From Clostridiales bacterium (GTDB taxonomy: Bacteria; Bacillota; Clostridia; Christensenellales; Pumilibacteraceae): a stretch of DNA of 64,000 nt. A model generated the notes under the pieces. The model was not told where the DNA came from. It ran no database searches and saw only the letters and a list, made by a program, of their open reading frames with translations. The DNA is taken from positions 113,456 to 177,455 of the forward strand of contig JAAVHP010000029.1 in NCBI GenBank assembly GCA_014799665.1, in the 5' to 3' direction. Positions 57,350 to 64,000 of this stretch are shown in pieces; positions within the stretch are counted from its first letter, which is position 1; each line of letters opens with the position of its first letter. Made by a program: the position numbers and the translations under genes.

Positions 57350-57811
57350 TTAAAGAAACACGTCCGGCGAAACGACGCCCTTAGCCACCATTAACAGCTT
57401 GTCGTTGTACTCGTCTACAACGGTCACGGCGTGCGCGATCATGAACATGAGCAGGTCGCTCGAAATAAGGCTCTCGCGGAAGCTCGTGGTCTGTCTGAAC
57501 ACAACCGCACCAGTTTCGTAATCGTAATCGAAGCTGCCGTCCGCAAGGCTGTTGTTTATATGGTTGGTCGCCATTGCACCGTTCAGTCTCGACTTCTCGT
57601 CGAACTTGAACGGAAGGTGCGACAGAATAATAACGAGCTGGCGCTTGGCGTCCACGTTTATAGTAAATTTCATGGGAATATCGTCGCCGTTCATGGTAAA
57701 GAACACGACGAGATTTTCTACGTCTTTTTCGAATTTAAGCTCGGCTTCTTCGAGCGCGTTACAAAGCTTGTTATAAACGGACAGCGCCGCTTTTGCAAAT
57801 TTTTCTTCCAT
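57350..57811 (-). CDS. YbjN / type III chaperone-like protein, paralogue A
   Basis: 153 residues with the alpha/beta fold of YbjN-like (T3SS-chaperone-like) proteins: EDVENLVVFFTMNGDDIPMKFTINVDAKRQLVIILSHLPFKF and NHINNSLADGSFDYDYETGAVVFRQTTSF. Its neighbour at 57811 is a clear paralogue (aligned blocks NSLADGSFDYDY and NTLADGSFDFDY). Overlaps it by one base. No enzymatic motif. Likely a binding or adaptor protein for the AAA ATPase upstream (inference). Confidence 0.75.
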   Translation of the reverse strand: MEEKFAKAALSVYNKLCNALEEAELKFEKDVENLVVFFTMNGDDIPMKFTINVDAKRQLVIILSHLPFKFDEKSRLNGAMATNHINNSLADGSFDYDYETGAVVFRQTTSFRESLISSDLLMFMIAHAVTVVDEYNDKLLMVAKGVVSPDVFL

Positions 57812-58305
57812 TATTCACCCTCCGATACTCGTTTGATAAACTCGTAAGTTTGTTCGTTGGACATACCGCTCTGTGCTACTTCGAGGAACTTGTCGTTGTA
57901 CTCGTCTATCGTTTGGCACGACACGAACACCATGTACCTGAACAGCTCTTTGCCGAGCAAGCTGTCGCGATAGCTCGAAGTCATGCGGAACGCAATGCGA
58001 CCATTTACGTAATCGAAATCGAAGCTGCCGTCGGCAAGAGTGTTGCTCGCCACCGCAACGGCGACGGACAGGGCTTCCTTTCGATCGTCGGGAATCTCGA
58101 ACGGCATGGGCGACAGCAATACCACAAGCATACGCTCGGCGTCTATTCGCACGATAAGCCCCATAGGCAAATCCTCGCCGCGCGCGCTGCACATGATCGT
58201 CAGCTCGTCCTCTATTTTCTCGTAGTGCCAGTTCTCCTCGTCGAGCACAGCGCACAGCGTATTGTAAGCTGCTTTCGCCTGCTTTAATTTTTGTTCGTCT
58301 TCCAT
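57811..58305 (-). CDS. YbjN / type III chaperone-like protein, paralogue B
   Basis: 164 residues, paralogue of the preceding entry with the same strand order (EDELTIMCSARGEDLPMGLIVRIDAERMLVVLLSPMPFEI and VASNTLADGSFDFDYVNGRIAFRMTSSYRDSLLGKELFRYM). It begins 30 bases after the AAA ATPase stop and overlaps the next gene by one base, so the three form one operon. Confidence 0.75.
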   Translation of the reverse strand: MEDEQKLKQAKAAYNTLCAVLDEENWHYEKIEDELTIMCSARGEDLPMGLIVRIDAERMLVVLLSPMPFEIPDDRKEALSVAVAVASNTLADGSFDFDYVNGRIAFRMTSSYRDSLLGKELFRYMVFVSCQTIDEYNDKFLEVAQSGMSNEQTYEFIKRVSEGE

Positions 58306-58335
58306 TATAACCTCCGTTATTAAATTATGAATTAA

Positions 58336-60381
58336 TTAAACTTCAAACCCTATCCGCGATCTTTTCTTGTTTACTTCCGAAAACTCGCGATCGAGCGACG
58401 AACGCTCGAAATCGTCCTTAGTGAGCGTTATGCCGTTAAGCTTTTGGAGCTGGCAGCGCATAGCCGCTTTTGCGAACGTGCGCTCGAAAAGGTTCCTGAC
58501 GAACCGCGCGTTGGCAAAGTCCTTAGCGTCGATGAGCGCGCTCGGCAGCTTGTCGAAGTATTCCTTCGCCGCAGGCAAAAGATCGGCGGAGTACTTAACG
58601 CTTTTGAGCATGGATACGAATATATCGTAAAGCTGATCGCGCGTGAAGTTGGGGAACTCTATCGTGTACGGCATACGGCTCGCAAGCCCGATATTCCCGT
58701 CCATGAGCTTTGTCATGTCGTCTGTATACCCCGCCATGATAACGACGAGATCGTTCCTGTGGTTTTCCATCTCGGCAATGAGCGTGTCAAGCGCTTCCCT
58801 GCCGTAGTCGCGCGAGTCCGCGTCGCCGCGGTACAGCGAGTACGCCTCGTCGATAAACATGACCGAACCGTACGCGTCGCGGCACATTGCCGAGGTCTTG
58901 GGCGCGGTCTCGCCCACGTACCTGCCGCAAAAATCTCTGCCCGAATACTCGTAGAAATTGCCGACGCTAAGTACGCCCTTTTCTTTGAGTATCTTACCGA
59001 CTATGCGCGCGACAGTGGTTTTGCCCGTTCCGGGATTGCCGACGAACCGCATATGTATGCACGGGCGTTCGACGCCCTGAGTGGACAGCGAAAGCTCGAT
59101 ATGCGCGACGATCTCCTCTATACGCTTGCGTATGCCCGCACTCCCGACGAGCGCGTCGAGCATTTCGAAGCCCGACTTTTCGTCGGTGTCGGCAGTCGCG
59201 CAAAGCGCGCGCATATCCGCTACGGAAATATTATTAACGGTCTTTCGGCGCGATGCGTTATCTAGCTGCTTTATATACAAAAGCTCCATAACGACTTTTT
59301 TCACGGTGTCGAGCCCGTAGAACTTGCCGTCGCTCCGCTCCTCGGTCAGTCGGCGATGGAAAAACTTCCATGCCGCTGGCGACACTGTGAACCCGAACCG
59401 CGCAAGCTCTTTCTTGGCGTACTCGCGTAGCTCGTCTTTGCCGAGCGGCGGGAATGATACCGTATGCACGTACAGCAAATCGTTGAGCGAGAATTTGAGT
59501 TTATAGAGCACTTCTTTATCCACGAACGGCGTGCGGAACACGTACACGAACTTGTTCGACTCTTTTTCGAGATCGCGCAAGAACTCCTTGAACTCGCGGC
59601 TGTCGGTGCGGTTGAGCCACTCGCTTATATCTATGCACAGCACGCGCGAGTTGTCGTCTTTTTTGTTTATCAATGCCCTAACGCCGTCGAACGGACTTTC
59701 GTTACCCTGCGCGGTTGCCGGAACTTTTTCGGTGATAACGGGACGGAACTGCGCAAGCTTTTTAAGCCCGAGCGCTGTGATCAAGTCGGCGAGCTTATCG
59801 AGAAATCCGTCGAGTCCGTATCCGTCGTTGATAGCGAATATGTAGCTGCGATACGAAAAAACGTCGTACGCTTTATTGCGCGTTATTTCGGGCGCGATCT
59901 TGACGATCTCCTTGACTAGCTTTTTATACTCGTCGCCGCCCACCAGCGCGTCGATTTCGCCTAGTACCTTTTGCAATCTTCGGTCCGAGCCCTCGGGCGG
60001 CGTTTCGACCGCTTCACTCTTTTTTTCGGTGGGCTTGTCGTTTGAACCCTTTTCGTCGGCAGTCGCGTCCGTTGCCTTTCGAGGCGCCTCATCCGCCTCG
60101 TCGGGTTTAGTCTCGGCGTCCATGATCGCTATGGATATAACGTTTTCTGCTTTTTCCTCGCCGTAGTCGGCGCGGAACAACGAAACAATACTCTGCTGCA
60201 ATTTTTCCGCATCGCTTTCGTCGATAACTATATCGAGCGACGAAAAGCTCTTGTCGCTTACAAAAATCTTGCCGTCGTAGTGTGCGGATAATTTTTCAAG
60301 CAATGCGTCGACAGGCAGAACCTCGTCGTCGCGATGCTCCAACACCCATTCCCCGTTCAACGATATAATGATTTTCTTCAC
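58336..60381 (-). CDS. AAA+ ATPase of the CbbX / SpoVK type with long N-terminal region
   Basis: About 681 residues. The C-terminal third is a CbbX/SpoVK AAA module: Walker A GNPGTGKTTVARIVGKIL, pore-loop region FCGRYVGETAPKT, Walker B GSVMFIDEAYSLY, and the arginine-finger region GLASRMPYTIEFPNF. The N-terminal ~400 residues are specific, with an acidic Glu/Asp/Ala-rich linker (about 110-150) and a second ATPase-like or degenerate half (VLCIDISEWLNRTDSREFKEFL). The GTG at 60381 follows AGGGA. SpoVK-type proteins are tied to spore maturation; activity here is unknown. Confidence 0.85.
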   Translation of the reverse strand: MKKIIISLNGEWVLEHRDDEVLPVDALLEKLSAHYDGKIFVSDKSFSSLDIVIDESDAEKLQQSIVSLFRADYGEEKAENVISIAIMDAETKPDEADEAPRKATDATADEKGSNDKPTEKKSEAVETPPEGSDRRLQKVLGEIDALVGGDEYKKLVKEIVKIAPEITRNKAYDVFSYRSYIFAINDGYGLDGFLDKLADLITALGLKKLAQFRPVITEKVPATAQGNESPFDGVRALINKKDDNSRVLCIDISEWLNRTDSREFKEFLRDLEKESNKFVYVFRTPFVDKEVLYKLKFSLNDLLYVHTVSFPPLGKDELREYAKKELARFGFTVSPAAWKFFHRRLTEERSDGKFYGLDTVKKVVMELLYIKQLDNASRRKTVNNISVADMRALCATADTDEKSGFEMLDALVGSAGIRKRIEEIVAHIELSLSTQGVERPCIHMRFVGNPGTGKTTVARIVGKILKEKGVLSVGNFYEYSGRDFCGRYVGETAPKTSAMCRDAYGSVMFIDEAYSLYRGDADSRDYGREALDTLIAEMENHRNDLVVIMAGYTDDMTKLMDGNIGLASRMPYTIEFPNFTRDQLYDIFVSMLKSVKYSADLLPAAKEYFDKLPSALIDAKDFANARFVRNLFERTFAKAAMRCQLQKLNGITLTKDDFERSSLDREFSEVNKKRSRIGFEV

Positions 60382-60552
60382 TGTTTTTCCCTCACAAAGT
60401 TGCAAAAATACGAGCGCATTAACACTAGTTAATAGTATAACATATATTTAACCAATGCGCAAGCCCGATTACGATCTTTATTTGATGAATTTAATTAACA
60501 ATTAAAAAGCGGCCTTACCGATAAGCTCGGCGCAGCCGCCTTTGATTTTTAA

Positions 60553-61518
60553 TTAGTCGTAAAGCTTGGACACGGGCAGGTCGGCGAAGATCGCGGCGAT
60601 CGCCTCGGCGAAAATGGGCGCGACCGAAACGGTGATCGACTTGTCCATTTTCTTTTCTTCGGGAAGCTCGATCGTGTCGAGAATGAACAGTTTTTTAATG
60701 ACCGAATTTTCGAGACGGTCTATCGCAGGACCGCTGAGAACGGGGTGCGTGCAGCAAGCGTAAACGTCGGACGCGCCGCCCACATCGACGAGCGCTTTCG
60801 CGCCCTGGGTGATGGTGCCGGCGGTGTCTATCATGTCGTCGACGATAAGGCAGCGTTTGCCCTTGACGTCGCCGATTATGTTCATGACCTCCATAACGTT
60901 GGCTTTGGGTCTGCGCTTATCGACGATAGCGAGAGTTTTATTGAGCTTTTGCGCCATCTGCCGCGCACGGCCTACCGAGCCGACGTCGGGTGAAACTACT
61001 ACAAGGTCGTCGCCCGCTTCCTTGATGAACGACTCGTTGGCGATCGCTTTTGCGAGAATGGGCACGCCCAAAAGGTGATCTACGGGAATATTGAAAAAGC
61101 CCTGTATCTGCGCCGCGTGAAGGTCCATTGTAAGGATCCTGTCCGCGCCCGCAGTCGTTATAAGATCGGCAACGAGCTTGGCGGTAATGGGATCGCGCGC
61201 ACGCGCTTTCCTGTCCTGACGCGCATAACCGAAATACGGAATAACCGCCGTGATGCGTCCCGCCGACGCGCGCTTTAACGCGTCGATCATGACGAGAAGC
61301 TCCATGAGGTTGTCGTTGGTGGGTATGGACGTCGACTGAATGACAAACACGTCGCAGCCGCGTACCGACTCGCCGAGCGAGACCGAAATCTCGCCGTCGC
61401 TGAACTTGCTTACCTCGGCTTCGGACAGGTGCATTTTGAGCCGTGCCGCTATCGCCTCCGCAAGACCTCTGCACGCGTTACCGCAAAAAAGCTTGATTTT
61501 GTTGCCGTGAGCTATCAT
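60553..61518 (-). CDS. prs: Ribose-phosphate pyrophosphokinase
   Basis: 321 residues. DLHAAQIQGFFNIPVDHL and the PRPP loop CLIVDDMIDTAGTI are diagnostic. The opening KLFCGNACRGLAEAIAARL is a usual Prs start. Makes PRPP for nucleotides, His and Trp. It follows glmU on the same strand by 33 bases, the conserved Firmicutes order. The ~170 bases after it are AT-rich, with the AAA ATPase start beyond. Confidence 0.95.
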   Translation of the reverse strand: MIAHGNKIKLFCGNACRGLAEAIAARLKMHLSEAEVSKFSDGEISVSLGESVRGCDVFVIQSTSIPTNDNLMELLVMIDALKRASAGRITAVIPYFGYARQDRKARARDPITAKLVADLITTAGADRILTMDLHAAQIQGFFNIPVDHLLGVPILAKAIANESFIKEAGDDLVVVSPDVGSVGRARQMAQKLNKTLAIVDKRRPKANVMEVMNIIGDVKGKRCLIVDDMIDTAGTITQGAKALVDVGGASDVYACCTHPVLSGPAIDRLENSVIKKLFILDTIELPEEKKMDKSITVSVAPIFAEAIAAIFADLPVSKLYD

Positions 61519-61551
61519 TGGTTGCCTCCGATATTTTTCCTTGATTTAAAA

Positions 61552-62748
61552 TTATTTCGGCTGTTCGCCGTTGTTACCGTTGTCGTTTGCACCGTGCGCC
61601 GCGTCGATTATGCCGTCGTCGTACTGAACGGCTGTATTGGTCTTGTGCTTGACCTCCGCCGTTTGCGGCGCGTAGTTATTGCCCGCCCAGTCGGGTATGA
61701 GCGTTTGGCGTGCGCGGGCAATCGCCAGCGCGTGCTCGGGGACCTGCTTGGTAATCGTCGAGCCTGCGGCGATGAACGCGCGGTCGGCTATGGTGACGGG
61801 CGCAACTATGTTCGCATTGGAGCCTATGAACACGTTACTGCCCACGACCGATTTGTATTTGTTCTTGCCGTCGTAATTGGCGAACACCACGCCGCAGCCG
61901 ACGTTGCAGTTCTTGCCGAGCTCGGCGTCGCCGATATAGGTCAAGTGGCTGACCTTGCAGCCGTCGCCGATAACGCAGTTTTTGAGCTCGACGAAATCAC
62001 CTATACGGCACTCGCAGCCGATGACGGTATTGGGACGGATATACGCGAACGGCCCGACGCGCGTTTCCGCGCCGACAAGACTGTCGTACAGCCGCGAGCT
62101 GTCTATGCGCGCACCGCCGCCGATAATGCAGTTTTCTATATAGTTGCCGGGCAGGATATGCGCGCCCGACTTAACGATCGTTTTGCCTTTGAGGAAGTTG
62201 TACGGCTCGATGACCGCGCCCTTTTCTATCACAACGTCGCAATCGATATGCGTGTTGTTAAAGTCGGTGATTATTACCCCGCCACCCGCGTGGAAACGCA
62301 ATATCCTGCGGCGAATGGTATCCGTTATGTTCGAGAGCGATTCGCAGTCGGTTACCGCTTCGAACTCGCCGCTACCCGTCGCTTCCTGCACGTACAGCGA
62401 TTGCTGTTCAACGAGGTACTCGGTCTTGAACACGCAGCCGCGGTCGAGCTTGACGGCGTTGAGCTTTTGCGTATTGAGCCGCTCGATAGCGACCGATACG
62501 GTCTTTGGCGTGATGAGCGGCGTGTCGCAGTACAGCACGACCGTTATCGGCTTGGTGCGATCGACCGCGTTTCTGAACTTGTCGGCAAGGTTGATGACAG
62601 GCGACGCGTCTATCGCGATATACGGTGCGTTGAGCGCCGATGCCGCCCAGCCTTCGAGCGTTTTGCCGAGTACGGGAATATCGTACAGATCGCCGAGCGT
62701 ATTGCTCTTGACCCTGAGAATGATTACGTTGATACCCAAATCTACCAT
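61552..62748 (-). CDS. glmU: GlmU with intact acetyltransferase and degenerate nucleotidyltransferase half
   Basis: 398 residues against about 455 usually. The C-terminal left-handed beta-helix is intact: GDFVELKNCVIGDGCKVSHLTYIGDAELG with the catalytic His, VVFANYDGKNK, and VFIGSNANIVAPVTI. The N-terminal uridyltransferase is short and lacks LAAGxGTRM. What remains is INVIILRVKSNTLGDLYDIPVLGKTLEGWA and a VVLYCDTPLI stretch. It likely acetylates glucosamine-1-phosphate; making UDP-GlcNAc would need another enzyme. A disordered Asn-rich tail ends it. The promoter places its start at the ATG (leaderless). Confidence 0.85.
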   Translation of the reverse strand: MVDLGINVIILRVKSNTLGDLYDIPVLGKTLEGWAASALNAPYIAIDASPVINLADKFRNAVDRTKPITVVLYCDTPLITPKTVSVAIERLNTQKLNAVKLDRGCVFKTEYLVEQQSLYVQEATGSGEFEAVTDCESLSNITDTIRRRILRFHAGGGVIITDFNNTHIDCDVVIEKGAVIEPYNFLKGKTIVKSGAHILPGNYIENCIIGGGARIDSSRLYDSLVGAETRVGPFAYIRPNTVIGCECRIGDFVELKNCVIGDGCKVSHLTYIGDAELGKNCNVGCGVVFANYDGKNKYKSVVGSNVFIGSNANIVAPVTIADRAFIAAGSTITKQVPEHALAIARARQTLIPDWAGNNYAPQTAEVKHKTNTAVQYDDGIIDAAHGANDNGNNGEQPK

Positions 62749-62754
62749 AAATAT

Positions 62755-62784
62755 ATTATACTTCTTTTATCACCTATTCGTCAA
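62755..62784 (-). promoter_or_regulatory. Promoter of the glmU gene, probably leaderless
   Basis: On the minus strand TTGACG (62784-62779), 18 bases, TATAAT (62760-62755). The ATG begins 7 bases after the -10, as in the aldo/keto reductase gene. No ribosome site is present. Confidence 0.6.
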
Positions 62785-62791
62785 CTCTTTT

Positions 62792-62910
62792 CCCCACTTC
62801 TTTGAAAAGAAGTGGGCAAGAAACTTTTAGTGTCGTGTGTTGACATAAGCGATTTATTATTCCGGTTCGCCCGAATAATTTCGTTGCATTATTTATTGCT
62901 TTACGCCATT
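62792..62910 (+). repeat. Family 3 intergenic repeat, copy 2
   Basis: CCCACTTCTTTT and AAAAGAAGTGGG hairpin, then GCAAGAAACTTTTAGTGTCG and a tail ending ATTGCTTTACGC, matching 36831-36955 with a paired change in the stem. No gene lies in 62749-63034 other than this repeat and the terminator that follows. Confidence 0.65.
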
Positions 62911-62954
62911 CTAGACAAACAAGAAACTTTTACAATAGATTACCGAACCTTAAC

Positions 62955-62990
62955 AAAAAGCAACGCCGTCTGGAACAGCGTTGCCTTTTT
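62955..62990 (-). terminator. Terminator downstream of the GLUG-type gene
   Basis: GCAACGC (62960-62966) and GCGTTGC (62978-62984) form a stem; on the minus strand TTTTTGTT follows. It closes the gene that ends at 63035. Confidence 0.75.
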
Positions 62991-63034
62991 ACCGATCACA
63001 TATTTTTAGCGTAAAGCTTTCGATGAGCGCATAT

Positions 63035-63997
63035 TTATTTTTCTATTAAGTAACCGCAAATATCGTCCGTGTGCTCGATCGTATTTGACGCTACTAATTT
63101 TGTCGAGCTTGTGCAATCTGTTACCGTACAGGCGGCGCCCGCTACTCCGCCTATATAATCCACGGTATATTCGGGATGTATAACTTCGAACCCGTAAACA
63201 TTACCGCTGTTCGTGCAGTTTTCTATTTGATAACCCAATCCCGCTATTCCTCCGAAACAACAGATTACTGTATTCGATAATGGTGAATTTGTAACTTTTT
63301 TTCTATAATCTTTATTTCTATAAATGTTCCCGAAATTTTTACAATTTCTTATGACCGACGGATTTTGCGCTAATTCTACGCACCCAAGATCCGTAAAATA
63401 CTTCGAAGAAACATATCCAATAGTAAGTGCATCATTAAATAGCTCTACACGCCCTACTATCCCACCTATATAGTTTGCTCCTATAATATTTCCGTAATTT
63501 TCGCAGCCCTCTACTATACTCCCGACAGTCGGAACTTCATATCTATCCGACCATATCACGCTTACGACAGCCCCAACAACCCGAGATTCTAAATCAACAG
63601 AAATATTTCCGTAATTTTTGCAGTTTCTTACCGTACTGTTATATGCATTTTGGATTATCGCGGCATCTCCCGTAACGTCACTGTAATTAACTACGTTTTC
63701 TACGGTGCAATCCGCAATAAGACATATCAAGCCACCCAACGAAACGACCCAATTATCCCCTTTTGCGCCACCCATATAGGCATAATTAGTGATGTTTTTT
63801 ATACTGCTGTTTTCAGCCACATAACAAAATAGCGCATACGCCAACCTACTATTATGCAATTCAGTTGATAAAACAAAATTGCAAATCTCGGCTCCTTTTA
63901 TATATCCGAATATCGGCCAACCGCATTCCCCGTATAATTTGTAATTATTACCGTTAATCTTTCCGGTGAACGCTTTTTCTGTATAAGGATAATCCAT
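63035..63997 (-). CDS. GLUG-motif / right-handed beta-helix surface protein, C-terminal part
   Basis: At least 320 residues, running off the right edge (the ATG at 63997 is probably internal). Repeats of the GLUG type, for example VENVVNYSDVTGDAAII, VRNCKNYGNISVDLESRVVGAVVSV and IVEGCENYGNIIGANYIGGIVGRVE, each giving a beta-helix rung with N-Y-G-N-I turns. Such proteins are large extracellular or surface-bound repeats in gut bacteria. The end (DICGYLIEK) shows no sortase or membrane anchor. Function of the N-terminal part cannot be seen. Confidence 0.8.
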   Translation of the reverse strand: MDYPYTEKAFTGKINGNNYKLYGECGWPIFGYIKGAEICNFVLSTELHNSRLAYALFCYVAENSSIKNITNYAYMGGAKGDNWVVSLGGLICLIADCTVENVVNYSDVTGDAAIIQNAYNSTVRNCKNYGNISVDLESRVVGAVVSVIWSDRYEVPTVGSIVEGCENYGNIIGANYIGGIVGRVELFNDALTIGYVSSKYFTDLGCVELAQNPSVIRNCKNFGNIYRNKDYRKKVTNSPLSNTVICCFGGIAGLGYQIENCTNSGNVYGFEVIHPEYTVDYIGGVAGAACTVTDCTSSTKLVASNTIEHTDDICGYLIEK

Positions 63998-64000
63998 ATA

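Noticed and set aside
1..64000. CRISPR array, tRNA or rRNA genes
   Set aside because: No regularly spaced repeats with unique spacers and no tRNA or rRNA sequences were seen on either strand; the repeats found are dispersed.

Overview
The window looks like the chromosome of an endospore-forming member of the Clostridia, probably an uncultured gut lineage. Evidence for this is the sporulation genes (SpoIIID at 56981, a SpoIIQ-like LytM protein at 14018, a SpoVB-like flippase at 46920, the YaaT/holB/tmk cluster), a fermentative gene set ([FeFe]-hydrogenases, AdhE, a 2[4Fe-4S] ferredoxin), strong AGGAGG ribosome sites, near-consensus sigma-A promoters with 17-base spacers, and a large Firmicutes-type SRP RNA with an Alu domain. 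Most genes are on the minus strand and moderately GC-rich. AT-rich accessory pockets lie at 0-0.6, 8.7-9.0, 27.5-29.0, 38.1-39.2 and 55.5-56.9 kb. Layout: 0-5.6 kb holds small accessory and metabolic genes (DUF1871-like, P-loop kinase, sirtuin, histidine phosphatase, MgtC, a 15-repeat Sel1 protein). 5.8-8.6 kb is a plus-strand surface or spore-layer-type operon: two DUF11-repeat proteins and a very Cys-rich small protein. 9.1-12.7 kb is the translation-termination cluster rpmE / DUF1385-PrmC fusion / prfA. 14-15.1 kb has a SpoIIQ-like gene. 15.9-20.5 kb is a four-gene [FeFe]-hydrogenase locus with a sensory (PAS-containing) HydS, a SpoIIE-type phosphatase, a second hydrogenase and a thioredoxin-like [2Fe-2S] protein, followed upstream by a small kinase gene and adhE. 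24-29 kb contains an aldo/keto reductase and several unknown genes with visible operators. 29-36.8 kb is housekeeping (galT, RluA, methyltransferase, ileS, HlyIII). 37-43.9 kb has a Ser/Thr kinase, an Mrr-like nuclease, a MarR regulator, SRP RNA, a GH3-like protein and serS. 44.4-46.9 kb is metNIQ with an elaborate leader. 46.9-55.1 kb is flippase, ferredoxin, yaaT-holB-tmk-decarboxylase, lysS and a GreA with an insertion. 57-62.7 kb is spoIIID, a pair of YbjN-like proteins with a CbbX/SpoVK-type AAA ATPase, prs and glmU. The right edge is a partial GLUG/beta-helix protein. The observation I rate highest is the metNIQ leader (46701-46942). A consensus promoter drives a 23-codon leader ORF with 3 Met and 4 Cys codons, followed by two intrinsic terminators. 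Their arms form a chain of mutually exclusive pairings: leader 3' end with T1 5' arm, and T1 3' arm with T2 5' arm. This reads as a ribosome-mediated Cys/Met attenuator in place of a SAM riboswitch or T-box. Also notable are a 286-bp TA-flanked terminal-inverted-repeat element in three copies whose ends covary, a second ~125-bp inverted-repeat element abutting the 3' ends of two genes, a third repeat with a covarying hairpin, and two probable leaderless genes.
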